From positions 727,325 to 791,324 of the forward strand of contig NZ_JAANYN010000001.1 of assembly GCF_011290685.1 (NCBI RefSeq): 64,000 bases of DNA. The letters are read 5' to 3'. Of this stretch, positions 55,091 through 64,000 are shown piece after piece; within the stretch, counting starts at the first letter, position 1, and every line of letters starts with the position of its first letter. Origin of the DNA: Cyclobacterium plantarum. GTDB lineage: Bacteria; Bacteroidota; Bacteroidia; Cytophagales; Cyclobacteriaceae. A program made the translations under genes and the position numbers. The notes under the pieces were generated by a model that worked only from the letters and a program-made list of their open reading frames with translations, was not told the DNA's origin and made no database searches.

Positions 55091-56155
55091 ATGAGTGCAA
55101 ATACTGAAAAACTTAAAGCCCTTCAGCTGACGCTGGACAAACTGGAGAAGACCTATGGCAAAGGTACGGTCATGAAATTGAGCGACAATGTTGTACTGGA
55201 CGTGCCTGCCATTTCGACGGGCTCTCTGGGCCTGGATATGGCCCTGGGAATAGGAGGGGTGCCACGTGGGAGGGTCATAGAAATATACGGACCTGAATCA
55301 TCCGGAAAAACCACGCTTTCCATGCACTGCATTGCGGAGGCACAAAAGGCCGGGGGCCTGGCGGCATTCATAGATGCAGAACATGCTTTTGACAAAACCT
55401 ATGCAGAAAAGTTAGGTATAGATATAGAAAACCTGCTGATTTCCCAGCCTGACAATGGGGAGCAGGCACTGGAGATTGCGGAACACCTGATTCGGTCCGG
55501 GGCCATCGATATCATTGTCATTGACTCTGTAGCTGCTCTGGTACCTAAGGGAGAGCTCGAAGGAGAAATGGGCGAATCAAAAATGGGGCTTCAGGCCAGG
55601 TTGATGTCTCAGGCTTTGAGAAAATTGACCGGAGCCATCAACAAAACGGGCTGTGCCTGTATTTTTATCAACCAGCTTCGTGAGAAGATTGGGGTCATGT
55701 TTGGCAATCCTGAAACAACCACCGGGGGAAACGCATTAAAGTTTTATGCATCCGTAAGGCTGGATATCCGCAGGATCGGACAAATAAAAGAAGGGGCAGA
55801 CAATATACTGGGCAACCGGACCAAGGTTAAAGTCGTCAAAAACAAGGTTTCTCCTCCATTTAAAGTAGTAGAATTTGACATCATGTATGGAGAAGGCATT
55901 TCCAAGGTAGGGGAAATCATAGATCTTGGAGTGGAATTTGAAATCGTTAAAAAAGCAGGTTCCTGGTTTTCTTATGACGGCAACAAATTGGGCCAGGGAA
56001 GGGATGCCGTCAAAACCCTGCTCCTGGACAATCCTGAATTGATGGATGAATTGGAATTGAAGATCAAGGAAAAGGCAGGTATTCTGAAAGAAAGTAAAGA
56101 CAAAGGCAAGTCTAACGGTAAAGGGAAAAAAGAAGTAAAAGAAGAGGAGAAATAA
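55091..56155 (+). CDS. recA: recombinase RecA
   Basis: 354 residues. Walker [10 protein letters not shown] near 65-73, the [16 protein letters not shown] segment, loop L2 ([17 protein letters not shown]) and a lysine- and glutamate-rich C-terminal tail are all RecA features. It binds single-stranded DNA for strand exchange and recombination repair. I see no LexA-type box upstream. It converges with the ABC permease gene. Confidence 0.98.
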   Translation: MSANTEKLKALQLTLDKLEKTYGKGTVMKLSDNVVLDVPAISTGSLGLDMALGIGGVPRGRVIEIYGPESSGKTTLSMHCIAEAQKAGGLAAFIDAEHAFDKTYAEKLGIDIENLLISQPDNGEQALEIAEHLIRSGAIDIIVIDSVAALVPKGELEGEMGESKMGLQARLMSQALRKLTGAINKTGCACIFINQLREKIGVMFGNPETTTGGNALKFYASVRLDIRRIGQIKEGADNILGNRTKVKVVKNKVSPPFKVVEFDIMYGEGISKVGEIIDLGVEFEIVKKAGSWFSYDGNKLGQGRDAVKTLLLDNPELMDELELKIKEKAGILKESKDKGKSNGKGKKEVKEEEK

Positions 56156-56183
56156 GAAATTTCTATTCCGTTACTCCTCGATT

Positions 56184-57428
56184 TTAGGTAGTTCTGATGG
56201 CTTCTACCGGATCCATTTTTGCGGCCATGGAAGCTGGAATTATTCCTGAGGCAATGCCGATGGCTGAGGAAAGTCCTATGCCGAGCATTATGTTTTTAAA
56301 ACTCAGGATGATTTCCAGGTTTCCCAAGGAAATGAAGGTGGCACCAAACACGATCATCAAGCCGGCAAAGCCTCCTATCAGGCTCAGAAAGGTAGCTTCA
56401 AAAAGAAACTGGGTAAGGATGAAATAATTTTTCGCGCCCAATGATTTTTGAATGCCTATGATGCCGGTGCGCTCCTTGACGGAGACAAACATGATATTGG
56501 CTATACCGAAACCGCCGATCAAAATGGAAAAACCTCCGATCACCCAACCTGCCAGGGAAATAACGGCAAAGATCGAACCAACGGCATCTTGTATAAACTC
56601 TGATTTATTCAATGCGAAATTATTCTCTTCAGTCGGTTTCAGCCCTCTTTTGGCCCTCAAAAGACCGGTCATTTCATTTTCCAGGGCTACCAAACCGGGA
56701 TCATCGTCCCTGCCTTTGGCAGCAATGGTTGGTTCTATGCCGTTTTTTCCTACATAAAAAAGTTTGTTGAAGGCCCCATAGGGGACCATCAGTGCCTCGT
56801 CTTTGGAAGGAGTATCAAAAAGGCCCTCGCCTTCTTCCTCCAGTACCCCGATAACGATGAATTTCAAACCTTTGATCTTAAATTCCTTGCCTATGGGACT
56901 TTGTCCCGGAAATAGTGCATTGGCAATCTTCACACCGATAATGGAAACGTTTCGCGATGCCTTGATTTCCATTTCTGTAAAAAAACGACCCTCCTGTATG
57001 GGAATATCGTATACCTTAATGTGGTTGTAAACCACCCCATCCAAATTGGCCATTTCATAGGCATTGCTTCCTGCTTTTACGGTAGTACGGGTATTGGCAA
57101 AGATGGTGACTCCGGCAGCACTGCTCAGGCGTTCGTCGAGAAAGGTGAATTCGGAATAGCTGCCCGGTGGACGTCGGAAATACCGCCACCAGGGATACTC
57201 CTGAGGACCCGAAGAAAAGGGAAACCTGTCTACCCGGATCACATTGCTTCCCAAAAAAGTAAGGCTATCCTTGATGTTTCTTTCCAGGGAATCCACAAGG
57301 GTGAAAACTGCAATAATGGCAAATATGCCTACCGTGACTCCCAGAAGGGATAGAATGGTTCGGGTTAAATTGGATTTTAACGCCTGCATCGCAAAGCGAA
57401 AACTTTCCCAGAGAAGCCTTAGTATCAT
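56184..57428 (-). CDS. ABC transporter permease, MacB/FtsX type
   Basis: 414 residues from the ATG at 57428. One N-terminal membrane helix (about 22-46), a large periplasmic MacB-PCD domain (about 50-260), and three C-terminal helices of the FtsX domain (about 282-306, 333-361, 372-402). [17 protein letters not shown] near the middle is the coupling segment. It should work with an ABC ATPase, which is not in the window. Substrate unknown (peptides, lipoproteins or antibiotics in relatives). Confidence 0.92.
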   Translation of the reverse strand: MILRLLWESFRFAMQALKSNLTRTILSLLGVTVGIFAIIAVFTLVDSLERNIKDSLTFLGSNVIRVDRFPFSSGPQEYPWWRYFRRPPGSYSEFTFLDERLSSAAGVTIFANTRTTVKAGSNAYEMANLDGVVYNHIKVYDIPIQEGRFFTEMEIKASRNVSIIGVKIANALFPGQSPIGKEFKIKGLKFIVIGVLEEEGEGLFDTPSKDEALMVPYGAFNKLFYVGKNGIEPTIAAKGRDDDPGLVALENEMTGLLRAKRGLKPTEENNFALNKSEFIQDAVGSIFAVISLAGWVIGGFSILIGGFGIANIMFVSVKERTGIIGIQKSLGAKNYFILTQFLFEATFLSLIGGFAGLMIVFGATFISLGNLEIILSFKNIMLGIGLSSAIGIASGIIPASMAAKMDPVEAIRTT

Positions 57429-57488
57429 CAAATATCAGAATATTTAAAACAATTTTACAATATAGATAGAATAAGGGTAATTTCTTAC

Positions 57489-57496
57489 TATCTTTG
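57489..57496 (+). promoter_or_regulatory. -7 promoter element of queA
   Basis: TATCTTTG, a full TAnnTTTG match, 49 bases before the queA ATG. No clear -33 element. Confidence 0.55.
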
Positions 57497-57545
57497 CATT
57501 TTTTACGATAATTACGTTTACGCTTTATTTCCAAAATATATACAC

Positions 57546-58595
57546 ATGAAGTTATCAGATTTCAAATTTGAAATTCCCAAAAAGCTTATTTCCTTGTACC
57601 CACCGGAAAACCGGGATGAATCCAGATTAATGGTGGTTCACAGGGATACGGGTAAAATAGAACATCGGGTTTTTAAAGATATCATCGAGTATTTTGGCGA
57701 AGGAGATGTATTCGTCACCAACAATACCAAGGTTTTCCCGGCCAGGCTTTACGGAAATAAGGAAAAGACAGGAGCCAAAATTGAGGTGTTTCTGTTGAGA
57801 GAGCTGAATCAGGAACTTCGGCTTTGGGATGTATTGGTGGACCCCGCCCGAAAGATAAGAGTGGGCAACAAGCTTTATTTTGGAGATAGCGACCTGGTTG
57901 CAGAGGTGATCGACAACACTACTTCCAGGGGACGTACGATCCGGTTTTTATTCGATGGCACGGATGAAGAATTCTACAAAACCATTGATACTTTGGGAGA
58001 GACGCCTATCTTGAAAGAATTTATAGAAAGGGACGTGGTTGATGCCGACAGGGAAAGGTACCAGACCATTTTTGCCCAGCATGTGGGAGCCGTTGCTGCC
58101 CCGACTGCAGGATTGCATTTTACGCAACACTTGTTAAAAAGACTTGAGATCAAAGGGGTAGAGGTATGTCCCATCACCCTGCACATAGGGCTGGGAACCT
58201 TCAGGCAGGTAGATGTGGAGGACCTGACCAAACACAAAATGGATTCTGAAAATTACGATATTCCTCAGGGAACAGTGGATTTGGTAAACAAGGCTTTGGA
58301 CACTAAGAAAAAAGTTGTTTCCGTAGGGACCACCTCCCTGAAAACGATTGAATCTTCAGTTACCGCCAATGGCCGGCTCAAGGCAAGCAGTGGCTGGACC
58401 GACAAATTTATCATTCCGCCGTATGAGTTTAAGATTGCCAATGCTCTGATCACCAATTTCCACCTGCCAGAGTCCACTTTGCTGATGACGGCTTCCGCAT
58501 TTGGAGGGTATGACCTGATCATGAAGGCTTACCAAGAGGGCATCAAAGAAAATTATAAATTCTTCAGCTATGGTGATGCCATGCTGATCCTTTAA
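57546..58595 (+). CDS. queA: S-adenosylmethionine:tRNA ribosyltransferase-isomerase
   Basis: 349 residues, standard for QueA, which moves the ribose of SAM onto the 7-aminomethyl base in queuosine synthesis of tRNA. Signatures: [29 protein letters not shown]-type start, [15 protein letters not shown] near 57-71, [14 protein letters not shown] near 178-191 and [19 protein letters not shown] near the end. It has its own promoter and terminator. Confidence 0.98.
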   Translation: MKLSDFKFEIPKKLISLYPPENRDESRLMVVHRDTGKIEHRVFKDIIEYFGEGDVFVTNNTKVFPARLYGNKEKTGAKIEVFLLRELNQELRLWDVLVDPARKIRVGNKLYFGDSDLVAEVIDNTTSRGRTIRFLFDGTDEEFYKTIDTLGETPILKEFIERDVVDADRERYQTIFAQHVGAVAAPTAGLHFTQHLLKRLEIKGVEVCPITLHIGLGTFRQVDVEDLTKHKMDSENYDIPQGTVDLVNKALDTKKKVVSVGTTSLKTIESSVTANGRLKASSGWTDKFIIPPYEFKIANALITNFHLPESTLLMTASAFGGYDLIMKAYQEGIKENYKFFSYGDAMLIL

Positions 58596-58907
58596 GATAT
58601 AACAACTTCCATTGAGCAACCCGTAGAGATTTTTTTCTACGGGTTTTTTTTGGCTTCAACCCGGATGATGTATTAAGAATCACAATGATAAAGCTAAAAA
58701 ATCCCCTCCTTAAAATCAGGACAAGCATTACCTTTTGAAAAGGAAGGGTTGTTTTTTCAAGGTTGGCAGGTACCTTTTGGTGTTGCATTTGGTTTGATCG
58801 TTTGAAAGATACTTATTTGGCCTCAAATTCTTTTTTTCGAAAAATAATAATGGGGGTTTTCTGAGCAAACACAATTAAAGCTCAGTAAGTATATCAATCG
58901 AAGGTCT
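58596..58907. other. intergenic region after queA
   Basis: 312 bases between convergent genes holding the queA terminator; the rest shows nothing recognisable. Confidence 0.6.
58618..58651 (+). terminator. terminator of queA
   Basis: AACCCGTAGA (58618-58627) and TCTACGGGTT (58636-58645) form a perfect 10-bp stem followed by a T run. It lies 23 bases after the queA stop. Confidence 0.9.
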
Positions 58908-60923
58908 TTAAATACTGACTTCCTTCTCAAACTTCTCTAGCGCTTCCGGCCGGCCCACTACATAGACGATATCCCCAAGTTTGATTTTGGTGTTGCCAGT
59001 GATGTCCGTTTTAGTTTTTCCATCTCGCTTGATGGCCACCATGTTGATGCCTACCTGCTCTCTCAGGTTGATGTCCTTTATAGGTTTTCCTATCAGGGAT
59101 CCGTGGTCTTTTTCTACCTTTACCCCCGCAAAGTTGATTTCCGGTACATCCAGCGTGATGGTATTGCCATTTTCACTGGTTAAAGTTCTAAATACTTCGT
59201 AGTTGTGAAACCTTACATCATGGGTGAAATCTTCAATTTCCCCTTTGGGCACCAGGTATTTGTTCAGGACCCTGGTAAAAATCTCGATGGAAGTTTCGAA
59301 TTCTTCAGGGATCACCTCATCAGCACCTAATTTTAGCATGGCCTCTATTTCGTTTACATATCGGGTACGTACAATAATAAAGGCATTTTGAGTGGCATCC
59401 CTGATATTGATAATGATCCCCTTGGTAGACTCATGGTTGGATATGGCGATCACCACCACCCTGGCTTTATGGACTTTTACATGTTCCAGAACCACGGCAT
59501 TTGCTGCATCGCCATACATGATGGGCTCACCCTTGGCAGCTTCCACTTTTACTGTTTCCGGATTCATTTCAATGATCGCATAGGGAATGTTTGCCCTTTT
59601 GGCCGCCTTGGCCAGGTTGCGTCCATTCAGGCCAAAACCTATGATGATAAGGTGGTCACTGAGCTGATCGGTTTCTATTTCGCCGGCAGGCAGGTCTAGT
59701 TTATCGCCAAACCGGGCTTTGAAATTTTTGGGCACCGGGATATTCAATACCCTGCAGGCCAGGTTTTCCCTACTTTTCAAGACAAAGGGAGTAATGATCA
59801 TGGTGATGATGGATATGGCCAGAAAATACTGGTAAGTGGTATTGTCCAATAGCTCGTATTTCAATCCCTCCTTGGCCAGTAACAAGGAGAATTCACCCAC
59901 CTGGAATATTGAAAATGCAACTATAAAAGATTCCTTAAAATTGCTGCCTATAGCTTTAACGGATAAGGAGACGACCAAAAATTTAACGACAAATGTCAAC
60001 AGGACCAGTGCCAGAATGATCAGGATGTGATCCACCAGAAAGCTGATATCGAAAAGCATGCCCACAGAGACAAAAAAGAAGCTGAGGAAAATCTCCCTGA
60101 AAGGCAAAATTTTACCGGTGGCATGGTGGCTGTATTCGGATTCACTGATGATCAAACCCGCCAAAAAAGCACCCAATCCAAGAGAAAGACCGAGTAAGGA
60201 GGTGATATAGGCTACGGCAAAACAAGTGACGATTATGCTCAGGAGAAATAGTTCTTCATTTTTGGATTTGGCCACCCGGTACAACAATTGGGGTATCAGG
60301 TATTTGGCACCCAGTATGGTCAAAATGATTACCAACCCGCCTTTCAAAGCCATGTAAAATAAGGAGAGCAGGATGTTGTCCGATTCGCCTGCCAGCATGG
60401 GGGTAAACAATACCAGGGGGACAATAATAATGTCCTGAAAAATCAATATGGCCAGGGTAGTGCGGCCGGATATGGTATTGATTTGTCCACTTTCCTGAAG
60501 GAGTTTGAGCACGATAGCCGTGCTACTTAAAGCAAAGAGAAACCCAAAAAACACGGCAATGTTCCAATCATATCCAAAAAAATACGTAATGATAGCCGTC
60601 ACAGCTATGGTCAGGGCTACTTGCAGACTACCTCCTATAAAAACCGCCTTTTTGATAGCCATCAGGCTTTTCAGGGAAAATTCCATGCCTATGACAAAAA
60701 GCAGTAGAATCACACCGATTTCAGAAAGCACTTCCACCGCTGTAGAAGCATCAACCAAGGAAAGGCCATAGGGTCCGGCTATGGCACCGGTAAGCAAATA
60801 CCCGATAATTGTGGGAAGCTTTAGCCGCATGAAAAGCAGGATCACCAGTGTGGCCAATCCAAAGATGACCACAATATCTGATAGGAGAGGTATTTCAGCT
60901 GCTGCTAATATTAGGGGGTTCAT
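58908..60923 (-). CDS. CPA2-family cation:proton antiporter with TrkA domains (KefB-like)
   Basis: 671 residues. About twelve hydrophobic helices fill the first 390 residues, including SSTAIVLKLL and LGLGAFLAGLIISES segments of the CPA2 family. A TrkA-N (RCK) domain follows (about 428-550, starting HLIIIGFGLNGRNLAKAA) and a TrkA-C domain closes the protein (about 580-671). It should exchange potassium or sodium for protons and be gated by a nucleotide bound to the RCK domain. Confidence 0.93.
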   Translation of the reverse strand: MNPLILAAAEIPLLSDIVVIFGLATLVILLFMRLKLPTIIGYLLTGAIAGPYGLSLVDASTAVEVLSEIGVILLLFVIGMEFSLKSLMAIKKAVFIGGSLQVALTIAVTAIITYFFGYDWNIAVFFGFLFALSSTAIVLKLLQESGQINTISGRTTLAILIFQDIIIVPLVLFTPMLAGESDNILLSLFYMALKGGLVIILTILGAKYLIPQLLYRVAKSKNEELFLLSIIVTCFAVAYITSLLGLSLGLGAFLAGLIISESEYSHHATGKILPFREIFLSFFFVSVGMLFDISFLVDHILIILALVLLTFVVKFLVVSLSVKAIGSNFKESFIVAFSIFQVGEFSLLLAKEGLKYELLDNTTYQYFLAISIITMIITPFVLKSRENLACRVLNIPVPKNFKARFGDKLDLPAGEIETDQLSDHLIIIGFGLNGRNLAKAAKRANIPYAIIEMNPETVKVEAAKGEPIMYGDAANAVVLEHVKVHKARVVVIAISNHESTKGIIINIRDATQNAFIIVRTRYVNEIEAMLKLGADEVIPEEFETSIEIFTRVLNKYLVPKGEIEDFTHDVRFHNYEVFRTLTSENGNTITLDVPEINFAGVKVEKDHGSLIGKPIKDINLREQVGINMVAIKRDGKTKTDITGNTKIKLGDIVYVVGRPEALEKFEKEVSI

Positions 60924-61034
60924 TTGATCGTTTATTTAAAAATTCACGATAACAAGTTAAACAAAATATAACAAAAATAGTAAAGGACCGGTAACTGGGA
61001 AGACGGTGGTGACGGGAGCTTTACTCTGTTAATA

Positions 61035-61514
61035 TCAATAGGAAAGCCCTAATCGTTTGTAAATGAAATGCATCAACCAGGCGGGACCTATAAGCAGAAA
61101 CTGAAGATCCTTGAAAAAAGAAGGTTTTTTGCCCTCAATTTTATGTCCGTAAAATTGAAGTATCCAGGCCAATAAAAAGATAAGTATACAAAACGACCAA
61201 AAAGGGAAAGGCAAAATCAGGTCCAAAAAGTTGGCAAGTGCCAGGCAGCTCGCAGAAAACAATAACATGCCCAAAGCCAGTGGAGGCGAGAGCGAATAGT
61301 AATAAAAGAAGACCAGCAATAAAATCAAAGTAGCCCAATTGGCGAAATCTCCTAAAATAGAACCAAATTCCAGCATGGGGCCGGCTGGTATACAGTAAAT
61401 CAGGCCTACTATACTAAAAAAAATAGCAGGCACACAAATCCAATGTATGATTTTATTGGTTGGATGCTGATGGCTGATGCCATATTCGGTTAGTAGATTA
61501 TCAATTCTCCTCAT
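61035..61514 (-). CDS. Mpo1-like (DUF962) membrane protein
   Basis: 159 residues with four hydrophobic helices. The start YGISHQHPTNKIIHWICVPAIFFS and the later GHKIEGKKPSFFKDLQFLLIGPAWLMHF have the histidines (H15, H17, H24, and H in GHKIEGKKP) that bind iron in yeast Mpo1, a dioxygenase in 2-hydroxy fatty acid alpha-oxidation. The bacterial substrate is unproven. Confidence 0.9.
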   Translation of the reverse strand: MRRIDNLLTEYGISHQHPTNKIIHWICVPAIFFSIVGLIYCIPAGPMLEFGSILGDFANWATLILLLVFFYYYSLSPPLALGMLLFSASCLALANFLDLILPFPFWSFCILIFLLAWILQFYGHKIEGKKPSFFKDLQFLLIGPAWLMHFIYKRLGLSY

Positions 61515-61712
61515 GCTCAGGATATTTGTTCATTTGATAATTCGTTTTAAGTTAGTAAAAAAAAATGATATCCATGCAAGTCCATTTAAATTTGAAATTA
61601 TATTTGGTCATTTGGTTTATTATTTCAAATTTAAAAAGAGTTCTGTAGGTAAAGAAAGTAAATTCATATTTTTTTTTAACTTTAAGCTTTTCTATGCCTA
61701 CAAATTTTATAA

Positions 61713-63197
61713 ATGGATAGATCTTCAAGAAAACCTTCCTTATGGGAAGCTTTATTTCCGATTATTTTCCTGATTGTACTTTTGGCGATCAATATCAATG
61801 TGTTTGGTACCGACGGACTTTTGGGTTCCAATCAGTTGGTGCTGGTTATTTCTTCCGGAATTGCCGGAATGATGGCCGTTTTCAGGTTGGGTGTTCATTG
61901 GGACAAGGTACAGGATGGCATAATCAGGAGTATTTCCTCGGCCATGTCTTCCATTTTGATATTGTTATTGATCGGTTCCCTGGCAGGAAGCTGGATGATT
62001 AGCGGCATTGTTCCAGCTATGATTTATTATGGACTTAAGGTATTGAATCCTACAATCTTTCTCCTTGCCGCCTGTGTGGTATGTGGGGTGGTTTCTGTTT
62101 CTACCGGGAGCAGTTGGACGACGGTAGCCACTGTAGGAGTTGCTTTGCTGGGGATAGGCAAGGCTTTAGGTTTTAGTGAAGGAATCATAGGAGGGGCGAT
62201 TATTTCCGGAGCCTATTTTGGTGATAAAATGTCACCCCTGTCCGACACGACCAACCTGGCCCCGGCCATGGCAGGCACAGACCTTTTTACCCATATCCGG
62301 CACATGGTCAAAACCACTGTCCCATCCATTTCCATCACCCTGCTCATATTTGGTATTATTGGGATTTGGGGGCAGCCGGCCGGCACGATAGGACAGGTAG
62401 AGGAAATATCCCGCGTAATATCAGGTACATTTACCATTAATGGTTGGCTTTTTATAGTCCCTGCATTGGTGCTTTTGCTTATTATGAAAAAAGTCCCTGC
62501 CATACCCACCTTGCTGGCAGGAGCGCTGCTGGGGGCATTATTTGCCGTAATTTTTCAGGCTGATGTGATCAGAAGCCTTGCCACCGGTATAGAAGGCGGC
62601 ACTGCCTTGCAGACTTTCCAAATCGTAATGGGATCACTTTTTGGTGATACCGCCATTGTAACTTCCAATGAAATTGTCAATGAATTATTGGTAACAGGTG
62701 GTATGGCGGGCATGTTATACACCGTTTGGCTGATTATTTGTGCGATGGTTTTTGGAGGAATCATGGAAGTAAGTGGAATGCTAAAAGTCATAGCGGAGGC
62801 TGTAATCAGCAAGGTGAACTCGGTAGGTTCCTTGATTGCTGCTACTGCCGGAACAGGCGTGTTTTTTAATGTCACTACCTCTGATCAGTACCTGGCCATA
62901 TTGGTGCCCGGCCGGATGTATTCGGATATTTACAAAAAGAGAGGACTGAAAGGAGAAAATCTCAGCAGGACCTTGGAAGATAGTGCCACTGTCACCTCCG
63001 TGCTCATTCCCTGGAATACCTGTGGTGCTACCCAGGCATCCGTATTGGGCGTGGCGACCCTGACTTATGCCCCATATTGTTTTTTCAATATTATCAGTCC
63101 TTTTATGACCATACTGTTTGGTTACCTGAATTGGGGGATAAATTATTATTCTAAGGAAGAAATGAAAACAATCAAGCAAGAAGAAATTTTGGCATGA
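61713..63197 (+). CDS. nhaC: Na+/H+ antiporter NhaC family
   Basis: 494 residues with about twelve helices. SSVSTGSSWTTVATVGVAL-type segment and GAIISGAYFGDKMSPLSDTTNLAPAMAGTDLF near 166-197 are typical of NhaC. It exports sodium in exchange for protons. Its TGA overlaps the ATG of the exonuclease gene (ATGA), so the two are translationally coupled. Confidence 0.94.
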   Translation: MDRSSRKPSLWEALFPIIFLIVLLAININVFGTDGLLGSNQLVLVISSGIAGMMAVFRLGVHWDKVQDGIIRSISSAMSSILILLLIGSLAGSWMISGIVPAMIYYGLKVLNPTIFLLAACVVCGVVSVSTGSSWTTVATVGVALLGIGKALGFSEGIIGGAIISGAYFGDKMSPLSDTTNLAPAMAGTDLFTHIRHMVKTTVPSISITLLIFGIIGIWGQPAGTIGQVEEISRVISGTFTINGWLFIVPALVLLLIMKKVPAIPTLLAGALLGALFAVIFQADVIRSLATGIEGGTALQTFQIVMGSLFGDTAIVTSNEIVNELLVTGGMAGMLYTVWLIICAMVFGGIMEVSGMLKVIAEAVISKVNSVGSLIAATAGTGVFFNVTTSDQYLAILVPGRMYSDIYKKRGLKGENLSRTLEDSATVTSVLIPWNTCGATQASVLGVATLTYAPYCFFNIISPFMTILFGYLNWGINYYSKEEMKTIKQEEILA

Positions 63198-63796
63198 TAC
63201 CATTAAAAATAAGCAAGCAGGAGGTAAATGAAATGGAATTAGGGGCTTTTGAAGGAGAGATCGTCCTTGTAGAAGACCAAAAAGCCCTAAGACATATGGA
63301 AACAGACCTGCTTTCTCAATCTTTTGTAGGGTTTGATACCGAGACCCGACCCGCATTCAGAAGGGGAGTAAGCCATGAGGTGGCCTTACTGCAATTGGCC
63401 ACCAAAGAAAGAGCTTATCTGATCCGGCTGAACGAGATAGGATTTCCCGATGAAGCCAAATCGGTTTTGGAAAGCTCCCGAATTGTTAAGGTGGGGGCTG
63501 CTGTAAGGGATGATATCAAGGCTTTAAAAAAGATTTCTCCCGGTTTTTCACCTGATGCCTTTTTTGACCTCAATGAAGAGCTGAAGCGAGTGGGTTTTTT
63601 GAATGTAGGTGTGAGGAACCTAAGCGCCATGGTTTTGGGTATCCGCATCTCTAAATCCGAGCAGGTTTCTAACTGGGAAGCACCTGCCCTGACCAACAAA
63701 CAGTTGCTTTATGCGGCAACAGATGCTTGGGCTTGCCTGGAAATATTTCTTAAACTTTACAAGCAGGGTTACCTGGACGAAATCTTTTCTATGTGA
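63194..63796 (+). CDS. DEDD-type 3'-5' exonuclease domain protein
   Basis: 200 residues. VGFDTETRPAF near 45-55 (first D and E), KVGAAVRDDIKAL near 98-110 (aspartate of the second motif) and the final LLYAATDAWACLEIF near 170-184 (last motif with Y and D) are the RNase D/WRN-type motifs. It is a stand-alone exonuclease module without HRDC or polymerase domains and should trim RNA or DNA. Its ATG overlaps the nhaC stop and it ends 8 bases inside the convergent IMPACT gene. Confidence 0.92.
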   Translation: MIPLKISKQEVNEMELGAFEGEIVLVEDQKALRHMETDLLSQSFVGFDTETRPAFRRGVSHEVALLQLATKERAYLIRLNEIGFPDEAKSVLESSRIVKVGAAVRDDIKALKKISPGFSPDAFFDLNEELKRVGFLNVGVRNLSAMVLGIRISKSEQVSNWEAPALTNKQLLYAATDAWACLEIFLKLYKQGYLDEIFSM

Positions 63797-64000
63797 GTAT
63801 TTTCAGTGAAGGAATGCCCTTAAACAGGGCTTTCAATTTCTCACGTAAATTTTCCCTGCATTCCAATTGAATCCGGCAGCTGTTACCAAAATCCTGATGA
63901 GCAATTTTCAGTTCATGGCGACTGATGGTATGCATCACCTGATCCATGGCTTCATAATCAAAAGTGATGTTCAGTGCAGTGGTAAGGGTTTTGGTAATGA
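63789..64000 (-). CDS. IMPACT/YigZ family protein, C-terminal part
   Basis: An open minus-strand frame from the window edge to a TAG at 63789-63791, 69 codons. The text ITFDYEAMDQVMHTI, KIAHQDFGNSCRIQL and KALFKGIP resembles the C-terminal DUF1949 domain of YigZ-type proteins. The N-terminal part lies outside the window. It overlaps the exonuclease gene by 8 bases in convergent orientation. Confidence 0.7.
   Translation of the reverse strand, partial: ITKTLTTALNITFDYEAMDQVMHTISRHELKIAHQDFGNSCRIQLECRENLREKLKALFKGIPSLKILT

Noticed and set aside
1-64000. Complete insertion sequence or prophage
   Set aside because: No transposase, integrase of phage type or packaging gene was found; the only recombinase is a Xer-type protein beside rpsU, and the gp19 protein stands alone.

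Overview
The window looks like chromosome from a member of Bacteroidota, most probably Cytophagales (Cyclobacteriaceae-like). The evidence is the gene families (DUF4221 lipoprotein, GH92, WbqC, short HPF beside rpsU and a Xer recombinase), several TAnnTTTG promoter elements, the general lack of Shine-Dalgarno sequences, and the one very strong Shine-Dalgarno in front of rpsU, a known Bacteroidota peculiarity. The genus is an inference; no rRNA is present.

Region 1 (1-11.9 kb) is an accessory defence island. After a gene fragment and a 1.3 kb gene-free stretch full of short hairpins comes an unknown membrane protein, then a tightly packed seven-gene operon: hsdM, hsdS, a 390-residue TIR protein, a stand-alone SLOG-domain protein, a ThsB/DUF1863-like TIR protein, a third TIR protein, and hsdR. 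Genes overlap or are separated by at most 4 bases. Four TIR/SLOG genes are therefore inserted between hsdS and hsdR of a complete type I restriction-modification system. TIR enzymes cleave NAD and some make cyclic nucleotide signals; the SLOG of Thoeris ThsA senses such a signal. No SIR2 or other classical Thoeris effector is visible, so this looks like a nucleotide-signalling module coupled to type I restriction. It is the most interesting thing in the window.

Region 2 (12-26.5 kb) is mixed accessory metabolism: a dienelactone-hydrolase-like protein, a secreted endonuclease/phosphatase-fold enzyme, an alpha/beta hydrolase, a DUF4221 lipoprotein, an orphan gp19-type tube protein, an HPP membrane protein, a matrixin-like metallopeptidase, and a three-gene cluster (heme-binding-like protein, flavin amine oxidase, 2-keto-acid decarboxylase) that could turn an amino acid into an aldehyde. 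A tRNA-Ser(UGA) closes it.

Region 3 (26.7-45.8 kb) is mostly core: mltG, thioesterase and YihY genes in one operon, YciO-like and WbqC proteins, clpC, a secreted beta-propeller, GH92 and galE, then rpsU, a Xer recombinase and hpf. Envelope glycosyltransferases (GT39; GT2 plus a flippase-like protein), a Gfo/Idh/MocA oxidoreductase, an acidic lipoprotein and a Nudix hydrolase follow.

Region 4 (45.8-64 kb) opens with a kilobase of tandem, palindrome-rich repeats. It continues with the rplM-rpsI-rpsB-tsf operon, an RluA-family pseudouridine synthase and a broken HepT/MntA remnant bracketed by inverted copies of a 39-bp repeat, a PhoB/PhoR-like two-component pair, a DUF3108 protein, recA, an ABC permease, queA, a CPA2 antiporter, an Mpo1-like protein, nhaC, a 3'-5' exonuclease and the end of an IMPACT-family gene.
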